Shown in pieces: positions 50,661-57,809 of a stretch of DNA of 64,000 nt. How positions within the stretch are numbered: position 1 is the stretch's first letter; every line of letters begins with the position of its first letter. The translations under genes were made by a program, and so were the position numbers. Under the pieces are notes generated by a model. The model saw only the letters and a program-made list of their open reading frames with translations. It did no database searches and was not told the DNA's origin. This stretch comes from Pararhizobium sp. (GTDB lineage Bacteria > Pseudomonadota > Alphaproteobacteria > Rhizobiales > Rhizobiaceae): contig JAURWE010000024.1 of the NCBI GenBank assembly GCA_030655075.1, positions 496,001-560,000 on the forward strand. Direction: 5' to 3'.

Positions 50661-51416
50661 TCAGATGATCTTCAGCCGAAGCGCCCGCGCCACGGCCTGA
50701 AGCCGGTTCACAGCCGAAAGCTTTTCGGACGCGCTCTTGAAGTAGCTGCTGACGGCCAGTGTTGAAACACCAAGACAAATAGCGATATCCTCGCTGCTCT
50801 TGCCGTCGGCGGCCAGACGCAGACACTCAATTTCGCGTACCGAGAGTTGATCTTTGAGCATGTCGGTCACCGTCGCGTTGTTTTCCATTGTATCAAAGAT
50901 TCTGAGGGATTCGTAGGTAAATTCGACCGCCTCGATAGCGGAAAGCGCATCGCGCCGACCCGAGAGCACGAGCACAAAACCTTCGCCGTCCCGGTTGCTC
51001 AGCTGAATGCCGAGCGTCGCGCGCAGCCCGGCCGCTTCGAAAAGCTCCGCAACATCGCCAGACGGGCCGTCATCGGCACCGCGCATCCAGGCTTCGGCCA
51101 GAAGACAGCCCTCGTTGAACACCGGCAGCCGGGTCTGCGACAGGGCGCGGACCAGCGCGCTGGAGGAAAACAGCGAGGCGGCCTCGTAGGCGGCGACCAG
51201 ACCGGCGGGCCAGTTGGTCAGGCCAAGGACGTCGCTGAACAGAGCGCTTTCGCTCTGCGGCATGCGGGCAATGAAGAAATGGGTAAAACCGAACCGCTGC
51301 GTGAAGGCATCAAGCACCTGCCAATCGGCGCTGGGCGGCGAAGCGGTGCCGGCATACGCAGAGGCCTCGACGTCCCCGGCAGCCATAGCTTCATTCTTGT
51401 TCTTCGCGTTCCGCAT
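50661..51416 (-). CDS. LuxR-type regulator with autoinducer-binding-like domain
   Basis: The 251-residue protein has an N-terminal region resembling acyl-homoserine-lactone-binding domains (WQVLDAFTQRFGFTHFFIARMP, then LTNWPAGLVAAYEAASLF). A C-terminal LuxR helix-turn-helix follows (LSVREIECLRLAADGKSSEDIAICLGVSTLAVSSYFKSASEKL). No luxI-type synthase is nearby, so it is an orphan. Several residues normally contacting the lactone are not clearly present, so it may sense something else. Start at 51416 (MRNAKNKNE) has GGGG upstream. It is divergent from sciP, 434 bases away. Confidence 0.87.
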   Translation of the reverse strand: MRNAKNKNEAMAAGDVEASAYAGTASPPSADWQVLDAFTQRFGFTHFFIARMPQSESALFSDVLGLTNWPAGLVAAYEAASLFSSSALVRALSQTRLPVFNEGCLLAEAWMRGADDGPSGDVAELFEAAGLRATLGIQLSNRDGEGFVLVLSGRRDALSAIEAVEFTYESLRIFDTMENNATVTDMLKDQLSVREIECLRLAADGKSSEDIAICLGVSTLAVSSYFKSASEKLSAVNRLQAVARALRLKII

Positions 51417-51850
51417 GTTCACGTACCCCAAATGGCGGGCAGGCCCGCAGCATTGAAAATGTTTCAACTCGAAATGCAGTGTGGAACGGCAATGCCGGCG
51501 GAGGATTGGCCCAAAGGCTCTGATCCCGTTTCCGCCGGAAACGCGTCCTGATCGAAAAAATAAAAATATGCCCACTGTGACGGTCGAAGCGCAGTGTTGG
51601 ATCGACCGTTCCTATGCAGCGGTAAGTAAGTACAACCTAGCACAAATTAAAGAAGTATATTTGCATGGCTGCTATGAAAAACCGAAATAAAGCCGCGTTC
51701 GTTACAATCTTGCGCGTTAACACTTCGGTAAGCATGAAAGATGCGATGTGTCTCGAATTATGAGCGAATTATTACCGGGGGCTTAGGCAAATGTTAAATG
51801 TGACGGGGTAGATTACCGTCATGTGGTCTTGAGTATGTGTAGAGAGTCCA
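51417..51850. other. Long intergenic region upstream of sciP, with a CtrA-type site
   Basis: No gene is supported. TTAA-CACTTCG-GTAA (51717-51731) matches the CtrA full site TTAA-N7-TTAA at 7 of 8 positions and lies 120 bases before sciP. A 40-codon frame from 51568 lacks a ribosome-binding site and is not accepted. Confidence 0.5.
51717..51731. promoter_or_regulatory. CtrA-type binding site upstream of sciP
   Basis: TTAA-N7-GTAA. In Caulobacter CtrA activates sciP, so such a site is expected here. One mismatch to the consensus. Confidence 0.5.
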
Positions 51851-52126
51851 ATGACCGAAATGATACGGCCCCGCGTTAAATATGTCATCGGACCCGATGG
51901 CAGCCCTTTGACAATCGCAGATCTGCCACCGGCCAATACGCGCCGCTGGGTGATCCGCAGGAAGGCAGAAGTGGTGGCAGCCGTTCGCGGCGGCCTGCTC
52001 AGCCTTGAAGAAGCCTGCGACCGCTATACGCTGACGGTCGAGGAATTCCTGTCCTGGCAGGCATCGATCAACGATCACGGCCTAGCCGGCCTGCGCACGA
52101 CGCGCATTCAGCAGTATCGTCACTAG
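51851..52126 (+). CDS. sciP: CtrA inhibitor SciP (DUF1153)
   Basis: The 91-residue helix-turn-helix protein is almost textbook SciP: RPRVKYVIGPDGSPLTIADLPPANTRRWVIRRKAEVVAAV, then LLSLEEACDRYTLTVEEFLSWQASINDHGLAGLRTTRIQQYRH. In Caulobacter SciP accumulates after replication starts, binds CtrA and blocks its activation of target promoters; it is nearly invariant across Alphaproteobacteria. A CtrA-type site lies upstream. It is 1.36 kb from ctrA, on the same strand. Confidence 0.97.
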   Translation: MTEMIRPRVKYVIGPDGSPLTIADLPPANTRRWVIRRKAEVVAAVRGGLLSLEEACDRYTLTVEEFLSWQASINDHGLAGLRTTRIQQYRH

Positions 52127-52320
52127 TTCCTGAATCCATTCAGCAGATGCGGCCGTGCTCAGCGCGGCCGCATCTGTTTTGTGACCCGCCGTCCAGCCAC
52201 CGCCTGAAGGGCAAACGCCTTTTCCCGTCAAATCTCCTGTTGACCGCATTGCACTTCCATCGTCTTTCCGAAAGACATGGGAGATGACAGAGGCAAACGC
52301 ACGATGACAGGAGACGAATG

Positions 52321-52620
52321 ATGGAAATCCGCAGCACCGAAGACGGCTCGCATGGCCGGTATTCTGCCAGCATCGAGGGTCACGAGGCCGAGATGACCTA
52401 TTCGCGGACATCACCTCGGCTGATCATCATCGATCATACCGGCGTGCCCGATGCCTTGCGCGGCAAGGGCGTCGGCCAGGCACTGGCGCTTCACGCCGTC
52501 GAACAGGCCCGCGCCGGTGGCTGGAAGATCATTCCGCTCTGCCCGTTTTTAAAGGCCCAGACGCTGCGCCCGACTGGCAGGACGTGCTTCAGGCCTGATC
52601 TGACCCACAAAACACACTGA
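52321..52620 (+). pseudogene. Small GNAT-type N-acetyltransferase with shifted C-terminus
   Basis: The first 78 residues fit the short YjdJ-like GNAT family: AEMTYSRTSPRLIIIDHTGVPDALRGKGVGQALALHAVEQARAGGWKIIPLCPFLKAQ, with the acetyl-CoA loop RGKGVGQA. After KAQ the frame runs into unconserved residues and stops at 52618-52620. The expected ending PDWQDVLQA plus stop is present in the next frame (to 52598). Adding one base between 52560 and 52570 would give a 92-residue protein of normal length. AGGAG precedes the start at 52321. The altered tail may not abolish function because the cofactor loop is intact. Confidence 0.65.
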
Positions 52621-52668
52621 AGCCAGCTTTGTGTGGGTGATGAGTCCCCACAAAGCTGGCTTCAGTGT
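52614..52668. repeat. Strong inverted repeat (23-24 base arms) between GNAT gene and fliJ
   Basis: ACACTGAAGCCAGCTTTGTG (from 52614) and its inverted copy CACAAAGCTGGCTTCAGTGT (ending 52668) enclose an 8-base loop, with one mismatch or bulge near the tip. There is no T-run, so it is not a standard terminator, but it separates convergent genes. It may serve as a bidirectional terminator or be a small mobile palindrome. Confidence 0.8.
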
Positions 52669-52702
52669 CGCCACAGAAAGGCTGAAACCGGAGTGTTCGG
52701 TC

Positions 52703-53053
52703 TCAGGCCCTCAGGCGAACGGCCGCGTCCCGCTCTTCGAGCGCGGCAGCCTTGTCATATTCCGACTGGACTTCTTCAAGCGCCAGTTCCGCAGCATCCT
52801 GCTGAACCTTCAACTCCCGGATAGAACCCTGAAGATTGTCGGCCCGCTGGCGGGCAGCCTTGGCAAACGTCGGATAGGCGAAATGGCCAGGATCTGTGAT
52901 GCCGGACTTCTTTTCTTCAAAAGCGATCTGGTTTTCCAGTTCCCTGGTCATCCGTTCGAATTCCGACATCATCGACTGAAGCTGGTTCAGCTGACGCCGT
53001 TTTTCCTTCACCTGGAATTCCTTCAGGCGAACAAGGCTCTCACGTGACTTCAT
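52703..53053 (-). CDS. fliJ: Flagellar export protein FliJ-like
   Basis: The 116-residue protein is almost entirely coiled coil (RESLVRLKEFQVKEKRRQLNQLQSMMSEFERMTRELENQIAFEEKK, then ADNLQGSIRELKVQQDAAELALEEVQSEYDKAAALEERDA). This fits the two-helix FliJ chaperone, which helps the flagellar export ATPase. Homologues occupy this position beside ctrA in Rhizobiaceae. The start at 53053 has CGGAG upstream. Its divergent promoter region with ctrA contains several CtrA-type half-sites, consistent with cell-cycle control of motility. Confidence 0.82.
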   Translation of the reverse strand: MKSRESLVRLKEFQVKEKRRQLNQLQSMMSEFERMTRELENQIAFEEKKSGITDPGHFAYPTFAKAARQRADNLQGSIRELKVQQDAAELALEEVQSEYDKAAALEERDAAVRLRA

Positions 53054-53488
53054 ACGCAATACTCCGTGGATAGCGAGATCCCGGTACGAACTAGGCCCGA
53101 CAAACCGACCACAATGCGTCGGAAACAAAAAATTTCAGCGATCTTAACAAAATCCTACCGCTGGTAACCTTTCGTTTACAGGCATCGTTAATCATAGGGA
53201 CGATCATTTAAGGGTCGGTAAATGCCGGACGCTAATTTGAAGGCTTCGTCATTTTAGAGTCGAATGAGTCAGTTAGAAGGGTTTGTTAACCTGCAAGGTT
53301 AAGAAACGTTACAAAGATTCATATGTGAAATCAGAGGGCTGCGAAAAATATTTAACAATTTCGATACATCTTGCCAAAGTGAATCAGAATTTGTTAACCA
53401 TTCCGTGGCAGCCTCCAAATCAGGCAACGTCTGGATCCGTATCGTGTAGAGGCCATTCGACCTTCAGGCGGCGGTAAAGGGGAAAAAT
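53054..53488. promoter_or_regulatory. ctrA/fliJ divergent promoter region with CtrA-type and GANTC sites
   Basis: This 435-base gene-free region has a perfect palindrome TTAACCT-GCA-AGGTTAA (53286-53302) and CtrA-like half-sites TTAACCAT (53394-53401, exact), TTAACAAT (53352-53359) and TTAATCAT (53188-53195). Four CcrM methylation sites GANTC lie at 53257, 53266, 53316 and 53381. In Caulobacter the ctrA gene has two promoters controlled by CtrA itself, SciP, GcrA and GANTC methylation. The density of sites here suggests the same logic. Confidence 0.65.
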
Positions 53489-54187
53489 ATGCGGGTTCTA
53501 CTGATCGAAGACGACAGCGCGACAGCGCAGAGCATCGAACTGATGCTCAAGTCGGAAAGTTTCAATGTTTACACCACCGATCTCGGTGAAGAAGGCGTCG
53601 ACCTGGGCAAGCTGTATGATTACGACATCATCCTGCTCGACCTCAATCTCCCGGACATGTCCGGCTACGAGGTCCTGAGAACGCTTCGCCTCTCCAAGGT
53701 CAAGACACCCATCCTGATCCTCTCCGGCATGGCCGGCATCGAGGACAAGGTTCGCGGCCTTGGCTTCGGCGCAGACGACTATATGACCAAGCCGTTCCAC
53801 AAGGATGAACTGGTTGCCCGCATCCACGCCATCGTCCGCCGTTCAAAGGGCCACGCCCAGTCGGTCATCGCAACGGGCGAGCTGATCGTCAATCTCGATG
53901 CAAAGACGGTCGAAGTCGGCGGACAGCGCGTTCACCTGACCGGCAAGGAATACCAGATGCTGGAGCTGCTTTCGCTCCGCAAGGGCACCACCCTCACCAA
54001 GGAAATGTTCCTCAACCACCTCTACGGCGGCATGGACGAGCCCGAACTCAAGATCATCGACGTTTTCATCTGCAAGCTCCGCAAGAAACTGGCCAACGCG
54101 GCCGGCGGCGCCAACTACATCGAAACGGTGTGGGGGCGCGGGTACGTGCTGCGCGAGCCTGAAGGCGAATTCGCCGAAAGCGCCTGA
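53489..54187 (+). CDS. ctrA: Cell-cycle response regulator CtrA
   Basis: The 232-residue OmpR-type regulator starts MRVLLIEDDSATAQSIELML, has the phospho-acceptor Asp51 in IILLDLNLPDMSGYE, the switch KPFHKDELVARIHAIVRRSKGH, and the winged helix LTGKEYQMLELLSLRKGTTLTKEMFLNHLYGGMDEPELKIIDVFICKLRKKL. Phosphorylated CtrA binds TTAA-N7-TTAA and controls division, motility and DNA methylation genes; it is essential in many Alphaproteobacteria. The C-terminus EFAESA ends in alanine, a typical ClpXP signal. A strong terminator follows. Confidence 0.98.
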   Translation: MRVLLIEDDSATAQSIELMLKSESFNVYTTDLGEEGVDLGKLYDYDIILLDLNLPDMSGYEVLRTLRLSKVKTPILILSGMAGIEDKVRGLGFGADDYMTKPFHKDELVARIHAIVRRSKGHAQSVIATGELIVNLDAKTVEVGGQRVHLTGKEYQMLELLSLRKGTTLTKEMFLNHLYGGMDEPELKIIDVFICKLRKKLANAAGGANYIETVWGRGYVLREPEGEFAESA

Positions 54188-54268
54188 GCTTTCAAAAGCC
54201 TGACCGGCAAACTTTTCGATCCCCTTCCCCCTTTGGGAGAACGAATCGCCTTGCCTCTGATTTTAATG

Positions 54269-54296
54269 AACCCGCCCTTGCCCGGCGGGTTTTTTG
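54269..54296 (+). terminator. Intrinsic terminator of ctrA
   Basis: Arms AACCCGCC (54269-54276) and GGCGGGTT (54284-54291) with a 7-base loop are followed by TTTTTGTTG, 82 bases after the ctrA stop. Confidence 0.92.
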
Positions 54297-54386
54297 TTGT
54301 GCAATCCTGGCTGATCCAACAAACAGGTCAGCAAAAAGCCGCGAACGTTACCGTCGCGGCTGGCTATCTGCGCAGGCGTTCTGTGA

Positions 54387-54749
54387 TCAGGCCGCGATCG
54401 ACAGGTTCGCGAATACGTTGGTGAGGATTTTGCGGTCGAAAGGCTTCAGCAGGAAGTCGTCGGCGCCGGCACGTTTACCGGCCATCATCTTCTTCAGGTC
54501 GGCTTCGACGACGCAGTAATAGATGCGAACCGTCTTGCCATTCGGCAGGGCACGGATATTGCCGATCAATTCGAGCGCGCCGTCGAGGCCCGCATCGACG
54601 ATGATGATATTCGGCAGCTGCGCCTCGCACCGCACCAGGGCCTCGAGCCCGTTGCCGGCCTCCGACACCAGGAAACCGAGGCCGGACAGAATCCGGATGC
54701 CGACTTTCCTTACCACATCCGAATTATCGGCAATCATCAAGCGCTGCAT
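54387..54749 (-). CDS. Single-domain response regulator downstream of chpT
   Basis: The 120-residue receiver reads MQRLMIADNSDVVRKVGIRIL, with the acceptor Asp52 in IIIVDAGLDGALELI and Lys in DDFLLKPFDRKIL. There is no output domain. The acidic pocket has only one clear Asp (IADNSD), so phosphorylation may be atypical. GGAGG lies before the ATG. It follows chpT by 123 bases on the same strand. In Caulobacter ChpT passes phosphate to CtrA and CpdR; this protein is not an obvious CpdR but could be another ChpT partner. Confidence 0.85.
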   Translation of the reverse strand: MQRLMIADNSDVVRKVGIRILSGLGFLVSEAGNGLEALVRCEAQLPNIIIVDAGLDGALELIGNIRALPNGKTVRIYYCVVEADLKKMMAGKRAGADDFLLKPFDRKILTNVFANLSIAA

Positions 54750-54872
54750 ATGTCGGCCTCCTTCGCGCTTTGGCGGAATGCGCGTCCTGTCGATCCAACA
54801 GGAAGTTTACGTGTCGATGGCAAAGAATTGGTTACCGGCCACCAAAAATCACAATCACCGCGAAAGAATTCG

Positions 54873-55517
54873 TTAAGCCGCAACCCGGGCCGTAAAGACG
54901 ATCTGCTCCTCGTCGGATGTGACGGCGAGCTCCATGCCGGCCTCTTCGGCCAGCACGATCGTGTAGTAGGGCTGGATCGTGTGCGCATCGACGGCCTCTT
55001 CCAGTCCACCCGACAGAAGGTCGACGAACTTTGGCGGCACGCGCATCATCTTGCCCTTCGACACCAGCGTGAAGACGGCGTCATATTCCGGATTTTCCAG
55101 GGTGACGGCCACCGAACCGCCGCGCGGAATGGCACCATAGGCAATCAAGAACAGATTGAGCAGCAGCTTCACCCGGTTCTTCGGAATGATGGCGCGCGGA
55201 CCTTCCCAGCTGACTTCGGTCTTCTTTTCTGCAACGGCAAAATCCTTGGCCGCCTTTTCCGCTTCGCCCGTATCGATGGAGGCGCCGACGGAGCCCGAGG
55301 CGCCAAAGGCCAGGCGAGCGAATTTCAGGCGAACCGAGGCATTGAGCGCGCTGGTGCGGATGAGGTCCATGGCGTCCGCATCGGCGCCGCCCTCGTCCAG
55401 CAGTTCCAGACCATTGTTGATGGCACCCACAGGCGAAATAATGTCATGGCAGACACGGCTGCACAGAAGCGCTGCGAGGTCGTGGCCGGTCAATGTGAGG
55501 TTGGGATTCTTCGCCAT
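54873..55517 (-). CDS. chpT: Histidine phosphotransferase ChpT
   Basis: The 214-residue protein has the dimerisation helices with the active His (LAALLCSRVCHDIISPVGAINNGLELLDE). A degenerate ATPase-like domain follows (IIPKNRVKLLLNLFLIAYGAIPRGGSVAVTLE). In Caulobacter ChpT carries phosphate from CckA to CtrA and CpdR. Its position one kilobase from ctrA, with sciP, makes this a compact CtrA control block. The start at 55517 (MAKNPNLTLTG) has AAGGAA upstream; an in-frame ATG at 55577 is less likely. Confidence 0.95.
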   Translation of the reverse strand: MAKNPNLTLTGHDLAALLCSRVCHDIISPVGAINNGLELLDEGGADADAMDLIRTSALNASVRLKFARLAFGASGSVGASIDTGEAEKAAKDFAVAEKKTEVSWEGPRAIIPKNRVKLLLNLFLIAYGAIPRGGSVAVTLENPEYDAVFTLVSKGKMMRVPPKFVDLLSGGLEEAVDAHTIQPYYTIVLAEEAGMELAVTSDEEQIVFTARVAA

Positions 55518-55657
55518 CGGTGTTCCTTGTGGGGTTGCAATTTCCATTACAGGCTTGCGGAGCGGCGGCCGGTGCAAGCTAGACGCCGATAACGTCTACA
55601 ATGGGAAAATTGCGCGAACTTTGTCATGATACTCCGCCATAAAGACACCACATTTGG

Positions 55658-55672
55658 TAAACCGATTGTTAA
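55658..55672. promoter_or_regulatory. CtrA-type site upstream of eipA
   Basis: TAAA-CCGATTG-TTAA resembles TTAA-N7-TTAA (7 of 8), 50 bases before the start of the DUF1134 gene. In Brucella the homologue eipA is a CtrA target. Confidence 0.45.
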
Positions 55673-55721
55673 GATGATCGGTGCAAATTGCATTCTCGTG
55701 AACTATGTTTCGGAGGATATC

Positions 55722-56312
55722 ATGAAGCAGATCCCGAATGCCCTGAAAAGCATGGCTTTCCTCGTGTTCATGGTGTTTGCCGCCACCGCGTCCCTGCCAT
55801 CCGAGAGCCGGGCGCAAAGCACGGGCAACAGCCAGTACTCCGTCCAGGAAATCATCGACGCCGGACACGGTTTCTTCGGCTCGACCTCGGGCGGCCTGGC
55901 AAAGGTCGTCGAGCGCGCCTTTGAACAATACGGCCTTCCCAACGGCTATATCCTGGGCCAGGAGGGCTCCGGCTCCTTTGTTGCCGGTGTCACCTATGGC
56001 GAAGGCGAACTGAACACCAAGAATGCCGGCCAGCACAACGTCTTCTGGCAAGGCCCCTCGCTTGGCCTCGACTGGGGCGGCGAAGGCAGCCGGGCGATGA
56101 TGCTCGTGTACAACCTGCCCAGCATCGACAGCCTCTACCATCGCTTCGGCGGCGTCTCCGGCTCGGCCTTTGTGGTCGCCGGTGTCGGCATGACCGTGCT
56201 GACCGACCAGAACGTCGTTCTCGTTCCCATCAAGACCGGCGTTGGTGCCCGCCTTGGCATCAATGTCGGCTACCTGAAGCTCACCCAGCGCCCTACCTGG
56301 AACCCCTTCTGA
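55722..56312 (+). CDS. eipA: Envelope integrity protein EipA-like (DUF1134)
   Basis: The 196-residue protein has a signal peptide (SMAFLVFMVFAATASLPSESRAQS) and a DUF1134 domain: YSVQEIIDAGHGFFGSTSGGLAKVVERAFEQYG, then GVTYGEGELNTK and a Gly-rich C-terminal half (HNVFWQGPSLGLDWGGEG, SAFVVAGVGMTVLTDQNVVLVPIKTGVGARLGINVGYLKLT). In Brucella EipA is periplasmic, needed for envelope integrity and virulence, and activated by CtrA. GGAGG lies 6 bases before ATG 55722. The CtrA-type site upstream fits that model. Confidence 0.9.
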   Translation: MKQIPNALKSMAFLVFMVFAATASLPSESRAQSTGNSQYSVQEIIDAGHGFFGSTSGGLAKVVERAFEQYGLPNGYILGQEGSGSFVAGVTYGEGELNTKNAGQHNVFWQGPSLGLDWGGEGSRAMMLVYNLPSIDSLYHRFGGVSGSAFVVAGVGMTVLTDQNVVLVPIKTGVGARLGINVGYLKLTQRPTWNPF

Positions 56313-56608
56313 TAGGCTGCGTTTGGCGTCTTGCGGCGGCTTTCCACCCATCCCCTGCGACTTTTCACCCGGCGGACTGAATACTTGCAGTCCGCCGCAC
56401 GTCGTGCTTAGGGTAATGCGGAATTCAGGGATGAAGGCGCGGTTGTGCCGTGATGGAGACTATTGAAAAAGCGGGATTGTCCGGACCAATATGTCCGCCG
56501 TCCAGACCGGACTGACACACCGTTTCCATCTCGCCTTGAGGCAACGCACACAATGTTTGGAAGGCCCCAAACCGGATACCGGCGGGCGCAAGAGTGGAAC
56601 GACCGGCC

Positions 56609-57799
56609 GTGATCGAATTCGTGCTTCTGTTTGCCCTGGGCTTTTTCGCAGCCGCGATGCTCGGCCTCTTGCTGGCACCCGTCGTTCTCAAACGCATCGT
56701 CCGCTTTGCCGAAGACCGGCTGAAAGCCACCATGCCGCTCAGCCCGCAGGAAGTGCGCGCCCAAAAGGACATGGCCCGCGCCTTTTTTGCCGCTGAAACC
56801 GCCAGAGCCACCCAGGCCGTCAAAACCGAGCGCGAGAAGAACATTGCACTGACCCTTCGCCAGGACGAGGTGGCCAGCGAAGCCCGGCGCCTCGTCAGCG
56901 AGAATGGCGAGCTTCACAGCCAGATTGCCGACATGAATGTCGAGGCCGCCGACATGCGCTCGACGATCCGCCGGGTCGAACAGCATCTCGACCGGCTGAA
57001 GATGACGCTGACCTCAGCCGAGCGCGACGACATGAGCAAGAGCGGCCAGATCAACACCCTGGTCAAGCGCATCGATCGCGCTTCGGCCGATTTCGACACC
57101 ATGAAGATCGATCTCGCCACACGCGACACGGAAATCGAAAACATCAAAAGCCGCATGACCATGCTGCGCGAGGAGCGCGACGCGCTGCGCACTGAAATGA
57201 AGACCACGGGGCAGCGCTCGCGTGAGCTGGAGGTTCGTCTCATGCGGACCGAAACCAAGGTCCGGCAGCTGGAAACCAAACTTGGAAAGGCAGCGGCGAC
57301 GCTGGCTGACAAGGAGAACTTCATCGAGCGCCGTCTCAGTGACATCTCCCGGCTGAAAACCCGCCTCAAGGCCTCGGCATCCGATGCGCGCGAGGCCCAG
57401 CGCGCACTTCTGGCCGCAGGCCTGCCCGTCCCGGCCAAGCACGCTCTGAGCGAGGTGGACGAGACATCCGGCACCGAGCCTGAAACCGAAACGCCGCCAC
57501 AGCCTGCAGAGGCGGGCGCCTTGGCCCATATCGATATTGCCGACCTGACCGACGAGGTCCGCAACCAGGCGACTGCGCTGGCCGAACGGCTGGTGCGCGA
57601 ACGCTCCTCTGCCGGGGACGATGCGCTGCGCGGCGAACTTGCCGATATTGCCGCAAAGATGATCGCGCTGACCGCCGCCGGCGAAGGCGATGGCTCGCCC
57701 ATCCTGCCGCTGCTTAAGGACCTGACCAGCAAGCCCAACGGCCGCGTCAGCCTGGCCGCCCGCGCCGACGCGATGATCGGTTCCGAAGAGACCGCCTGA
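56609..57799 (+). CDS. Membrane-anchored coiled-coil protein
   Basis: The 396-residue protein begins with one transmembrane helix (EFVLLFALGFFAAAMLGLLLAPVVL) followed by a cytoplasmic-type coiled coil over about 240 residues (many EREKNIALTLRQ, RRVEQHLDRLKMTLTSAERDD, TRDTEIENIKSRMTMLREERDALRTEM, MRTETKVRQLETKLGKA). The C-terminal part is acidic with a helical end (DLTDEVRNQATALAERLVRERSS). The start is GTG 56609 (GGAA upstream) or GTG 56594. Similar proteins are conserved in Rhizobiales without known function. A structural role at the envelope or division site is a guess. Confidence 0.72.
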   Translation: MIEFVLLFALGFFAAAMLGLLLAPVVLKRIVRFAEDRLKATMPLSPQEVRAQKDMARAFFAAETARATQAVKTEREKNIALTLRQDEVASEARRLVSENGELHSQIADMNVEAADMRSTIRRVEQHLDRLKMTLTSAERDDMSKSGQINTLVKRIDRASADFDTMKIDLATRDTEIENIKSRMTMLREERDALRTEMKTTGQRSRELEVRLMRTETKVRQLETKLGKAAATLADKENFIERRLSDISRLKTRLKASASDAREAQRALLAAGLPVPAKHALSEVDETSGTEPETETPPQPAEAGALAHIDIADLTDEVRNQATALAERLVRERSSAGDDALRGELADIAAKMIALTAAGEGDGSPILPLLKDLTSKPNGRVSLAARADAMIGSEETA

Positions 57800-57809
57800 A
57801 GCTCAAACC

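Noticed and set aside
51568..51690. 40-codon frame before sciP
   Set aside because: No ribosome-binding site, AT-rich start region, no hydrophobic or domain pattern.
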